Shown here: positions 8,197-16,798 of the stretch, in pieces
How positions within the stretch are numbered: the first letter of the stretch is position 1
Layout: every line of letters begins with the position of its first letter
Source: Bacteroidales bacterium
GTDB taxonomy: Bacteria > Bacteroidota > Bacteroidia > Bacteroidales > Muribaculaceae
Direction: 5' to 3'
NCBI GenBank assembly: GCA_019416425.1
Contig: DXXK01000067.1
Span: 1-64,000, forward strand
DNA length: 64,000 nucleotides
Translations under genes and position numbers: made by a program
The notes under the pieces: model-generated
The model's database searches: none
What the model was told of the DNA's origin: nothing
The model's input: only the letters and a program-made list of their open reading frames with translations

Positions 8197-9039
8197 TCAC
8201 ATAACCGACGAGGGCGCTATGCCGAACTCCTTCTTAAAGGCGGTCGAGAAATGCGAGGGATTTCGGAAACCGACCTCGGCGTAAACCTCGACTACTTTCT
8301 TCTTTCCGGTCTTCATAAGTTCATACGCCTTCTCAAGACGCTTCTTGATAAGCCATTTCTCGGGGGTGAGGTCGCTGATCTTCTTGAAATCTCGCTTGAA
8401 CGTAGCCAGACTGCGGCCCGTGTAGTGGGCAATCTCCTCGATGCTGAGCTCGCTTGTATAGTTCTCCTCCATGAAGCCGAGAATGTCGATCTTCCACGGC
8501 TCGTTGAAATCGAACATCGTCGGCACGAATCTTTCGTCGATTGCAAGAAGAGCCATCAGCCCTTCCTGCAGTTTCAATTCCATAAAATCCTCCTTAGGCT
8601 TGACTTCGGGGTCGAAATATGGTGTCATCGAGGCAAAAAGACTGGCGAGCTCCACGGTCTTGGGCAATTTGATGACACCTTCCGGAAGTTTGTCGGTCTT
8701 TGCCTTGATCTTGTTGAGCGACAGCTTGACGTACATTTCCCTAAGGAAACTGCGGGTGAACATCAGGAAGATACCGCAATAACGCTCGCCCTGATAGGTC
8801 TTCTTGTACATGGTGATGTGATGGTCGCGCGGGATGAACACGCATTCCCCCTTGCGCACATGGATCTTCTCGCTTCCGTTGTCAAGAATCATCTCGCCGG
8901 AGTACACATAATTGATGGCATACTCCCGCGAGCGGTGTATGCAGCCGCTCAGGTCATCATAGAAAAAGCTGTAAAACACATTGTTGTAGTTAAATATCAG
9001 CTTCATCGGGCCGAGGTTCTCTACTGTATCATTTGCCAT
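8197..9039 (-). CDS. AraC family transcriptional regulator
   Basis: A 280-residue regulator. The N-terminal half is a cupin-like sensing domain (YVYSGEMILDNGSEKIHVRK, then GECVFIPRDHH). The C-terminal 100 residues form the two-helix-turn-helix AraC domain: LSIEEIAHYTGRSLATFKRD, then VVEVYAEVGFRNPSHFSTAF, ending KKEFGIAPSSVM. It lies just upstream of the alpha/beta hydrolase gene, 104 bases apart, same strand. Both promoters carry the same 23-bp block at the same distance from the -7 box, which points to autoregulation together with control of the hydrolase. The inducer is unknown. Confidence 0.9.
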   Translation of the reverse strand: MANDTVENLGPMKLIFNYNNVFYSFFYDDLSGCIHRSREYAINYVYSGEMILDNGSEKIHVRKGECVFIPRDHHITMYKKTYQGERYCGIFLMFTRSFLREMYVKLSLNKIKAKTDKLPEGVIKLPKTVELASLFASMTPYFDPEVKPKEDFMELKLQEGLMALLAIDERFVPTMFDFNEPWKIDILGFMEENYTSELSIEEIAHYTGRSLATFKRDFKKISDLTPEKWLIKKRLEKAYELMKTGKKKVVEVYAEVGFRNPSHFSTAFKKEFGIAPSSVM

Positions 9040-9058
9040 AATATTTTCTCTTTAGACT

Positions 9059-9116
9059 GCAAAATTAGCAAGAAATAAGCATAATGCAATGCCTGTGAGG
9101 CTCAAAATTATTTTCT
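9059..9116 (-). promoter_or_regulatory. promoter and operator-like site of the AraC gene
   Basis: The minus-strand -7 box TAATTTTGC (9059-9067) is followed, 26 bases further upstream, by the 23-bp block 9094-9116 that starts TGTGAGGCTCAA. It matches 8152-8174 at 19 of 23 positions with identical spacing. Confidence 0.65.
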
Positions 9117-9174
9117 CAACGGCTCGCAATACAGTACCTCGTCATGGACACGGATTAGTCCGTCATTATCAATT

Positions 9175-11544
9175 TTAACGGTTCACTACCTCTGACAGAT
9201 AATGCTCGCGCAGTTTTTTCACATAGCGCTTTCCCGTAAGCACTATTTCATGCTGCAAACGTATATCTTGCGATGACGCAGCCACCTTAATCAGATAATG
9301 TCCAGGAGCTACATTCCATCCACCATCGGCGAAATATCCCAGTTGCTCTGTGAAAAGCCTAAACGACACTGTTTGTTTTTCCCCGGCCTCGAGGCTTATC
9401 CGTGCAAAGCCTTGAAGCTGGATTGGTTTCACCTGGGATTCCCTGTCAAGCGGGGAAACATAGATCTGTACCACTTCGTCTGCGTCTACCATACCCGCAT
9501 TTTTCACATCAACTTCAAGACTAAATGATTCAGCGGTGGTTTCAATCCGCCTGTCAACACGCATACCGCTATATTCAAAAGAAGAATAGCTCAATCCATA
9601 ACCGAATGGCCATGCTATACGAGGGTCATTATACAAGCCGTAATTGTAGCAAACCGGTTCATGTAGCTCTGCAGCAGGATAGCTGACACAGAGTCTGCCG
9701 GACGGAGACACATTGCCAAAAAGAATGTCGGCCACGGCATTACCTCCTTCTTCGCCCGGATACCATGCCTGAAGTACCGCCATGCATTGCTTGGCCACAT
9801 CGTTGATTACCTGCGCACGACCTCCAAACACGACCAGTATCACAGGCTTTCCCGTAGCGACAAGCGCATTCACATATTCTTCCTGCCGTCCGGGGAGAGT
9901 GAGTTTTGTACGGTCGCGGTTTTCTCCGCTAAGCATCACGTTTTCTCCCATCGCCGCAACTATCACATCGCATTGACGGGCCATCCGCAATGCTTCCTCC
10001 CAATCGGCCGGTTCACGACTATCTACCATACGGCTGTCGATGGTCTTTTGCGCTGCCACCCTCGGGTCTCCGCCCACTTCCATCACTGTTTCCGGCTCTT
10101 CTGTCCAATCACACCCGCGCGAATAGTACAGTGTACCTTCCTTCGGCATCTTTTGCTCCATGCCATCCTTCAGGAATACATATCTGGGATGCAGCGGACT
10201 TTCCTCCTTGTTATGCCAGAAATAGTGCATTGCCTGAAATGTATAATCGCCCGCAAGTGCCCACATCGAATTGGCATTCGGGCCGGTAAGAAACACACGT
10301 CCTCCCAAGCGTGAAAGCTTTTCGGCAGTCAGGGGCAAAATCGCTTCCCCGCTTTCCGCGAGTGTGTCATTTTTTAACAATACAATAGATTGAGCGGCAA
10401 GCCGGTAGGCGGTTGTCCGCTCTTCTTCGGTGTCAAATTCTATATGACCGTTGTTGTAGAGCCGCGCGGTATTGTCGAGCATACCGAGTCTTGCCTTCAG
10501 CATCAGCACACGCTTTACCGCCTTTTCTAACGTTTCTTCACTGACAACACCTTTATCCAATGCTTCGGGGATATGTGCGTAGGTGTCGCCATTAGGGAAA
10601 TCCACTTCGTTACCGGCAATCATTGCCGCAGCACATAGATCGACAGGCGAAAGCGTTTCGTCAACCTGTGGAATAGATCCATAATCACTCACAAGGAGTC
10701 CATCGAATCCCACATAGCCTCGCAGCAAATCCTGTTGAAGCCGCTTATTGGCAACACATTTCGTGCCATTGAAAGTATGGTAACCGGTCATCACCGCCTG
10801 ACTGGAAGCCGTACGGATGATGGCTTCGTGAGGCAACAGAATATCCTCCATCAGTTCCTTTTCGGGAGCATCTCCCCCGCCACCATAGCCAAGGAAATGC
10901 TTAGTGCAGGCTGCAACGCCCTCATGCAGATTCCCTCTGTGCTGGATGCCGTTTACAAAAGCGACTCCCATGGCGGCAGACAAATACCCATCCTCTCCGT
11001 AAGATTCCTCCAGACGGTTGAACGACGGTGTACGGACCACATCCACCATCGGGGAGAGTGCAAGCGTTCCGCCTATGGCACGCAAGGCCGTGGCAGAAAG
11101 CCTGGCTTTCCTTTCCGCCAGCTCCGTGTTCCATGTACACGCCATGCCTATCTGCTGTGGATAGACAGTGGCATCCAGGGCATTCACTCCGGAGAGCGCT
11201 TCTTCATGAACGAGAGCCGGAATATGATTAGGTGTGTTTTCAATAAGCCATTTCTGCAACCGGGCTACCCTGTCGCGCTGCTCATCGGGCGACATTCCCA
11301 AATCCATGGCGAATTGGGAAATATGTCCAATGCCGTCGGGAATCAGCTCCTTGCATTTCACCTCATCGATCATACCTTCGGGAGTTAACAACGCAGATAT
11401 GTAGATGCTTCTCAGCTGAGCCACCCGTTCAGAGCGGCTCATGCTGTCGTAAAGCTGATCCACACGCTGTTCCAATGTTTGTGAGCTACACTCCACCGCA
11501 GATATACAAGCCATGGCTACAAACATCTTTCTGATGGACCTCAT
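9175..11544 (-). CDS. GH3 beta-glucosidase (second of pair)
   Basis: A 789-residue exported glycoside hydrolase of family 3. A signal peptide (MRSIRKMFVAMACISAVECS) is followed by the TIM-barrel domain, with KHFLGYGG and the nucleophile Asp in GLLVSDYGSI. The alpha/beta sandwich domain (IVAAMGENVMLSGENRDR) comes next, then a C-terminal FnIII-like domain. It should cut terminal beta-glucosyl residues from oligosaccharides in the periplasm. It is the last gene of the susCD operon, 11 bases after the other GH3. The two share family and order of domains but are clearly different enzymes, so they probably split linkages or chain lengths. Confidence 0.9.
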   Translation of the reverse strand: MRSIRKMFVAMACISAVECSSQTLEQRVDQLYDSMSRSERVAQLRSIYISALLTPEGMIDEVKCKELIPDGIGHISQFAMDLGMSPDEQRDRVARLQKWLIENTPNHIPALVHEEALSGVNALDATVYPQQIGMACTWNTELAERKARLSATALRAIGGTLALSPMVDVVRTPSFNRLEESYGEDGYLSAAMGVAFVNGIQHRGNLHEGVAACTKHFLGYGGGGDAPEKELMEDILLPHEAIIRTASSQAVMTGYHTFNGTKCVANKRLQQDLLRGYVGFDGLLVSDYGSIPQVDETLSPVDLCAAAMIAGNEVDFPNGDTYAHIPEALDKGVVSEETLEKAVKRVLMLKARLGMLDNTARLYNNGHIEFDTEEERTTAYRLAAQSIVLLKNDTLAESGEAILPLTAEKLSRLGGRVFLTGPNANSMWALAGDYTFQAMHYFWHNKEESPLHPRYVFLKDGMEQKMPKEGTLYYSRGCDWTEEPETVMEVGGDPRVAAQKTIDSRMVDSREPADWEEALRMARQCDVIVAAMGENVMLSGENRDRTKLTLPGRQEEYVNALVATGKPVILVVFGGRAQVINDVAKQCMAVLQAWYPGEEGGNAVADILFGNVSPSGRLCVSYPAAELHEPVCYNYGLYNDPRIAWPFGYGLSYSSFEYSGMRVDRRIETTAESFSLEVDVKNAGMVDADEVVQIYVSPLDRESQVKPIQLQGFARISLEAGEKQTVSFRLFTEQLGYFADGGWNVAPGHYLIKVAASSQDIRLQHEIVLTGKRYVKKLREHYLSEVVNR

Positions 11545-11555
11545 GAGCTGTGCTA

Positions 11556-13844
11556 CTAATAGTTATATTTCACTTTGCCACGAATATCAGCTGCCGATGC
11601 TCCGACATAAATAGTGAAAGAACCTCGTTCCGCCACCCATTCATGCCTTTCTTCATCGAAATATTTCAAATCATCATCATCAATCGTATATGATATCAGC
11701 TTTGTCTCTCCAGGCGCAAGCGCGACTTTCTCAAAATACTTGAGTTCCTTCACCGGGCGGATTACAGATGCCTTGTCGTCACCGACGTAAAACTGTACCA
11801 CATCCTGACCTGTGACTTTTCCGGTGTTGCTCACCGATACCGATACAGTGCGACCGTCAATGATGGGTTTACCGTAACTGAATGTAGTGTAGCTCAAACC
11901 GAATCCAAACGGGAAACGCACTTTTGTCTTAAAGTAGTCAAACCAGCGATAGCCTAAGAGAATGTCCTCGCCATATATTTCTGTTTCATTTTTCATTGAT
12001 CCGTTACCCGGCTCGTTGCAGAAATCAACACCTTTCCAACCTTCAACAGCCGCCTTCAACAGTCCGGCGGAACTCATAGGTTTTCCTTCTTCGCCGCCAA
12101 AAGGTTGGGGCAACTTGTCCGGTGACACACCAGGATAGCCTACGGCACCCATTTTATGGGCAGGGTAGTCGGTAAGCTGATATGCAAATGAGAACGGGAG
12201 CCTTCCGGACGGGCACACATCTCCTGAGATTATATCCGCCAAAGCGTGTCCGGCTTCGCTACCAAGATACCATGACTGCACCAGTGCGGGTGTCTTGTCA
12301 AGCCAGGGCATGTCGTAGGCGTTACCGCTTACGATCACCAATACAGTGTTTCCGTTGGCGGCAAGCAGCTCAGAAATCAGACGGTCCTGACCGAAAGGAA
12401 GTTGATAGTGCTCACGGTCGCCGCCTTCACAGTCCTGGGTATGGTTCTTGTTAAGTCCTCCTATATAGATGACACAATCAGCTTTTTTTGCTTTATCAAC
12501 GGCTTCATTACGTAGCGAATCATACAAGGCCTGTGGCAGAACATCTACTTCGCCGAACATCGCACGCCCTGATTCATAGCCTTTTGCATATTCCACGACA
12601 CATCTGTCACCGAACCGTTCCTTGATGCCACGCAGTGGCGACACTTCATCACGAGGTTTGAGTTCACTTGATCCTCCACCCGCGCATAAACTGCGTGTGG
12701 CATTCTCACCAACCACCAAAATCCTCATTCTGTCCTTTGGCTTTAGAGGCAGGATTCCGTTGTTCTTCAACAGCACAATGCCTTCCTGTGCTATCTTACG
12801 TGCCGCAGCGACATGTTCGGGCGTATTCATCGAGCCAAAGTCCCGATCTGCAGACATTTCCGTACGCAGGATCAGACGGAGCATACGGCGTGCCTTGTCA
12901 TTGATTATCGAATCAGGTACTACGCCCTTTCGGCATTTCGCAAGATAGGCTTTCCCAAGATAATAATCGTCATATGTATTTATCGGCGCTTCGGTGGAAA
13001 GGCCATCGGTAAAGCTGCCCATCTCAAGGTCGAGACCATTAAAAATGGCTTCGTTTGTGTTATGTGCGGCACCCCAGTCCGTAATCACAGCACCGTCAAA
13101 TCCCCATTCCTTCTTAAGGATGTCGTTAATCAGACGTGCGTTATGAGTTGCGTGTTGATTGAGGTATTGGTTGTAGCTGCCCATCAGAGTCCATGCGCCT
13201 CCTTCAACCACAGCCGCATGGAACGGACGCAAGTAGAGTTCGTGCAAGGCGCGGTCGGAAACACGCACGTCCACATGACTGCGGAATGTTTCCTGTTCGT
13301 TAAGTGCATAATGCTTTATGCAGCTTGCCACGCCGTTTGACTGAAGTCCCCGGATATAAGGTACGCACATTCGTGAAGCGAGATACGGGTCCTCTCCCAT
13401 ATATTCAAAGTTGCGGCCATTAAGAGGCGTACGGTATAGGTTCACGCCGGGGCCTAACAGCACTGTCTTATTGCGGTAACGTGCCTCTTCACCTACCATT
13501 CGTCCATAAAGAGAAGCCATTTCCGGCTGCCATGTGGCGGCAAGACATGTAAGGGCAGGGAAGGCCGTGCAAGAATCATTTGTCCAGCCGGCGTGATTCC
13601 AGTCATTCCAGTTGATCTCCATACGCACACCATGAGGACCGTCGCTGGTATGGACCTCAGGAATACCCAGGCGTGGCACGCCGGGACTTGAGAACTTCGA
13701 TTGCGCATAACTGAGACGGACTTTCTCTTCGAGAGTCATCTTGCTCAGGAGTTCATCCACCTTTGATTCAATATCATCATTATTGTCGGCAGCGTTTGAA
13801 ATCAAGATGCCAAACATAAAAAACATTACAAGTAATTTTTTCAT
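11556..13844 (-). CDS. GH3 beta-glucosidase (first of pair)
   Basis: A 762-residue GH3 enzyme with signal peptide (MKKLLVMFFMFGILISNAAD). The first domain has TSDGPHGVRMEI, the substrate-binding KHYALNEQE and the nucleophile Asp in GAVITDWGAAHN. The second domain has IYIGGLNKNHTQDCEGGDRE, and the protein ends in an FnIII-like domain. It sits between the surface lipoprotein gene and the second GH3. The 124-base gap before it contains a strong hairpin (13875-13931), unlike the 11-base gap after it. With the GH5 enzymes and GH94 phosphorylase nearby, a cello-oligosaccharide or mixed-linkage beta-glucan substrate is likely. Confidence 0.9.
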   Translation of the reverse strand: MKKLLVMFFMFGILISNAADNNDDIESKVDELLSKMTLEEKVRLSYAQSKFSSPGVPRLGIPEVHTSDGPHGVRMEINWNDWNHAGWTNDSCTAFPALTCLAATWQPEMASLYGRMVGEEARYRNKTVLLGPGVNLYRTPLNGRNFEYMGEDPYLASRMCVPYIRGLQSNGVASCIKHYALNEQETFRSHVDVRVSDRALHELYLRPFHAAVVEGGAWTLMGSYNQYLNQHATHNARLINDILKKEWGFDGAVITDWGAAHNTNEAIFNGLDLEMGSFTDGLSTEAPINTYDDYYLGKAYLAKCRKGVVPDSIINDKARRMLRLILRTEMSADRDFGSMNTPEHVAAARKIAQEGIVLLKNNGILPLKPKDRMRILVVGENATRSLCAGGGSSELKPRDEVSPLRGIKERFGDRCVVEYAKGYESGRAMFGEVDVLPQALYDSLRNEAVDKAKKADCVIYIGGLNKNHTQDCEGGDREHYQLPFGQDRLISELLAANGNTVLVIVSGNAYDMPWLDKTPALVQSWYLGSEAGHALADIISGDVCPSGRLPFSFAYQLTDYPAHKMGAVGYPGVSPDKLPQPFGGEEGKPMSSAGLLKAAVEGWKGVDFCNEPGNGSMKNETEIYGEDILLGYRWFDYFKTKVRFPFGFGLSYTTFSYGKPIIDGRTVSVSVSNTGKVTGQDVVQFYVGDDKASVIRPVKELKYFEKVALAPGETKLISYTIDDDDLKYFDEERHEWVAERGSFTIYVGASAADIRGKVKYNY

Positions 13845-13874
13845 GCTGAATAATTTAAATAAGACATTTACAGA

Positions 13875-13960
13875 AGCGAGTGGATACCTGTCGGGTCCTT
13901 CTCAATGGACAACGATCGGTATCCACTCGCTGAATAATTTATACGTCTTCGAGCAAGACG
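13875..13960 (-). promoter_or_regulatory. intercistronic hairpins between glycan-binding lipoprotein and GH3
   Basis: A perfect 14-bp stem, AGCGAGTGGATACC (13875-13888) with its complement at 13918-13931, encloses a 29-base loop that contains a smaller GTCC/GGAC pair. Nearer the upstream gene, CGTCTT (13944-13949) pairs with AAGACG (13955-13960). No long U tract follows, so an RNA-processing or attenuation role fits better than full termination. Confidence 0.6.
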
Positions 13961-13968
13961 ATGCAGGG

Positions 13969-14961
13969 TTATTCCTTAGTGATTTTTAGAATCGTATATC
14001 CGTCACCCACGAAAATGGCTCCGCCCTGTGCGTCCATAAGCTCCATGGAGTAATCAGTAAGCGTATACTCCAGCACCATGCTCCCGCTGATGGCTATATC
14101 ACCGCGTTCAGGGTCTCCTTTTCCGGTAAGGATGTTGTTCCACCAGTCAGTTGTCAGGGTTCCCTGGCCCTCACCGGTAACATAAGCGCGAACTATATCA
14201 CCGCTCTTCACCAAATCCTTAAACTGAGACTGCAACTCTCTGAACGGTATACCCCATGTGACATTGAACTCGCCTTCCCACAGAATCTCTTCGGTTACCA
14301 CAGGAGCAGTTTCGCTGATTTCAATCTTGCCGCCGCCATAGACATTCCCTTCATTGTCTGTGAGAGTCACGCGGTATGTCCCGAGAGCGAGGTCGGCGGG
14401 AACAGTATATTCCACATAGCTTTTCTCGCCTTTGTCAATGAATGTCGTGGCAGCCTCCTTATCACCGATCATGATCTTAGAGACCTTGTCCATATTTGTG
14501 CCATGGAGCTTGACAACTGACCCCGGCACAACCTGTCGGTCGCGGATATCGTTGCCGGGATTCGGGTCACTCTCAAGCGGACGGACAATAAGTTTTCCTG
14601 TACGGGATGTCGATTTGCCCTTTGTTGTGGTAGCGACAACCTTCAGAATATATTCCCCTGCCAGAAAGCCATGCTGAATTTTCTTACCCTCATGTATCTT
14701 CTCGTCATCAATAAACCATTCTACAGTGGTGTAGAGAGCCGGTGTCACCGTGACAGAGTCTATAAACTCAATATCACGAGATATATTCTTGTACACAGCA
14801 GGTTCGCCATTCTCCCAATCACCGAACCATGGAAGGAGGATCTGAGGAAAGTCATCCTCGGAAGCAGTAATGAACCCGTCGTTGTCTTCAGAGCAGGAGC
14901 AGAGCAGACCCATTGAGAGAACAGCCATAACTGCCATTAAATTATATAATACTTTTTTCAT
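13969..14961 (-). CDS. surface glycan-binding lipoprotein (SusE/F position) with IPT/TIG domain
   Basis: A 330-residue lipoprotein with the signal LMAVMAVLSMGLLCSC (lipidated Cys23). It is followed by an acidic run (SEDNDGFITASEDD) of the sort that directs surface export in Bacteroidetes. A PKD-like beta domain covers about residues 55-130. An IPT/TIG domain follows (PGSVVKLHGTNMDKVSKIMI), and a C-terminal beta domain rich in Trp and aromatic residues (TWGIPFRELQ, TTDWWNNILTG) probably holds the glycan. It takes the place of SusE/SusF after susD in the operon. Sequence alone does not give ligand specificity; beta-glucan is inferred from the neighbours. Confidence 0.8.
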   Translation of the reverse strand: MKKVLYNLMAVMAVLSMGLLCSCSEDNDGFITASEDDFPQILLPWFGDWENGEPAVYKNISRDIEFIDSVTVTPALYTTVEWFIDDEKIHEGKKIQHGFLAGEYILKVVATTTKGKSTSRTGKLIVRPLESDPNPGNDIRDRQVVPGSVVKLHGTNMDKVSKIMIGDKEAATTFIDKGEKSYVEYTVPADLALGTYRVTLTDNEGNVYGGGKIEISETAPVVTEEILWEGEFNVTWGIPFRELQSQFKDLVKSGDIVRAYVTGEGQGTLTTDWWNNILTGKGDPERGDIAISGSMVLEYTLTDYSMELMDAQGGAIFVGDGYTILKITKE

Positions 14962-14984
14962 CTTGAATCAATTTTTGATCCCTG

Positions 14985-15012
14985 TTCCGCCTCCCCCATA
15001 AGGGAGGCGGAA
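14985..15012 (-). promoter_or_regulatory. GC-rich hairpin between susD and the lipoprotein gene
   Basis: TTCCGCCTCCC (14985-14995) pairs perfectly with GGGAGGCGGAA (15002-15012) around a 6-base loop. It lies in the 81-base gap after susD. There is no U tract, so it is more likely a processing, stability or attenuation element that sets SusCD levels above those of the downstream genes. Confidence 0.65.
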
Positions 15013-15042
15013 AGAGGGAAATGGATGATAACCTTAAACAAT

Positions 15043-16782
15043 CTATTTACCTAATTCTTTGATATCCATATAATGCTGATCGGCTGTATCCCACCAGACA
15101 CGTGTGTGCCAGTTGTCATTGCCACCCATACGTTCTACGGCTTCCTTATTGTTTACGCTGTTGTACTTGGCTTCAAGCAACGGATAGCGCAAACGTACAG
15201 GAGTCTGCATGTTCGGGTCTTCGTGAGGGAAATCGCCACGGACAGGAAGCAAGGTGCGGTCTGCAAGTGCCGGATAATCGGAACGGCGCAGATTGGCCCA
15301 GCCTTCGCTTGGATTCGTAAGATGAAGAATCCATGCCTGGGTGTTTATGGCCTCACGGGGGTTATCGCCCAGCGGATTGGCCGTTATATATTCATCAATT
15401 TCCTCATCGGTGATTTTCGTGACTATGTCATAGTAGTTGTTGAGCATCCGCATGGATGCACGAATACCGTTTTCATAGTGGCTTTTGGCATCGCCCGGAA
15501 CATTCCAGCCCTTTGACGCAGCCTCAGCAAGAAGGAATTCAACTTCGGCAGAAGTGATGAGAATACCAGGGCAGTCAGCATTGCAGAATGCTACAGCGAT
15601 AGTGGGGCGCAGCATACGCGCCGGATAGTTGTTCTTGTCGTACCCCTTGTCCGGATAAAGTTTCACAAGTGCGGCAAGAGTGGGAATCTCTTCGTTTGCG
15701 GGTCCGTTTACCCACTCGTTCCACCAGGCATCGCCGACATTACAGGGTACAATACCTGTACCACCGCGTTCGCCCCAATCCATCACCTCTTCAGTGACGT
15801 CGAAGTTGCCTGAAGTGTCGGTCTGGCTTCGTGTTGTGTGGATATAGCATCTGGCGATACGGTAAAGACGCGGGTCGTTCATCATCTGCATATATTTGAA
15901 CAATGTCGAGCAAACAAATGAAGGAGACTCGGGATCCTGCCCATAAATCATCTCGCCAAGAGCATTGGCCCTGAAATCGAGATCATTGGCGCCATCGTAC
16001 AGTGTGAATGGAGCGTCAATGTACTTCACGTACGCATCATCCACGGACGATGAGATAATACCACCGTCAGCCTTCAGGGCCGATTCGAACTCTTCACGGG
16101 CTTTTTCAGGAGCGACATCCGATATACGCATCGCATAACGCAGACGAAGAGTGTTGGCATACTTTTTCCAGGCGTCCGCATCCCCGTTTAAGGAAGTGAC
16201 GTCGCCCGTGATGACATCCGTACCCGTACCGAGCTGCGCGGCACACGCTTTCAGCTCAGAGAAAATGAAGTCATAGACTTCCTTCTGTGTATCGTACTTC
16301 GGGTTGGCAATACCATTGATATAGGACATTCCCGCCTCAGTGCATGGGATATCACCATATATGTCGGAGAGTACCGCCATCACGTAAGCTCGATGGATTC
16401 GCAACGCCGCATTGGTGTTCGGCATGTCCTCCGAGCGATGGATGGCATCTACAAGATTCTTGATGCCTATCGAGTAGTAACGGTTCCACACATGGGACAT
16501 CTCGGAATCCTTAGGATAGACAGCTCCCGCATAATTGGACACATTCCATCCACCTGCATAATACTGCGTGAAACCGGTGATATAGCTGCGGTAGGTGTCC
16601 ATGAGGGAGAAATCTCCATATGTCTGTAACAGCGCTGTGGTCAACTGTGTATTCGGATCGATGGTGTTCGCCTTCGAATCATCATTGTTGACATCCTCCA
16701 TATAGGCATCCGAGCATGCGGAGACCCCCAGAAGTATGAGAATCGTCGCTGCGGATACTATGCAATCATATATTTTCTTCAT
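15043..16782 (-). CDS. SusD/RagB-type nutrient-binding outer-membrane lipoprotein
   Basis: A 579-residue SusD-like lipoprotein. The signal ILILLGVSAC places the lipidated Cys at about residue 23. The body has the helical TPR-like features of the family, such as RIHRAYVMAVLSDIYGDIPC near residue 130, and the length and Trp-rich end (NDNWHTRVWWDTADQ) fit the SusD-like group 2. It would sit as a lid over the SusC channel on the cell surface and bind beta-glucan oligosaccharides. The gene starts 16 bases after the SusC stop. It appears intact, while its partner SusC carries an in-frame stop. Confidence 0.9.
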   Translation of the reverse strand: MKKIYDCIVSAATILILLGVSACSDAYMEDVNNDDSKANTIDPNTQLTTALLQTYGDFSLMDTYRSYITGFTQYYAGGWNVSNYAGAVYPKDSEMSHVWNRYYSIGIKNLVDAIHRSEDMPNTNAALRIHRAYVMAVLSDIYGDIPCTEAGMSYINGIANPKYDTQKEVYDFIFSELKACAAQLGTGTDVITGDVTSLNGDADAWKKYANTLRLRYAMRISDVAPEKAREEFESALKADGGIISSSVDDAYVKYIDAPFTLYDGANDLDFRANALGEMIYGQDPESPSFVCSTLFKYMQMMNDPRLYRIARCYIHTTRSQTDTSGNFDVTEEVMDWGERGGTGIVPCNVGDAWWNEWVNGPANEEIPTLAALVKLYPDKGYDKNNYPARMLRPTIAVAFCNADCPGILITSAEVEFLLAEAASKGWNVPGDAKSHYENGIRASMRMLNNYYDIVTKITDEEIDEYITANPLGDNPREAINTQAWILHLTNPSEGWANLRRSDYPALADRTLLPVRGDFPHEDPNMQTPVRLRYPLLEAKYNSVNNKEAVERMGGNDNWHTRVWWDTADQHYMDIKELGK

Positions 16783-16798
16783 AAGTGTTCAGGTTCTT

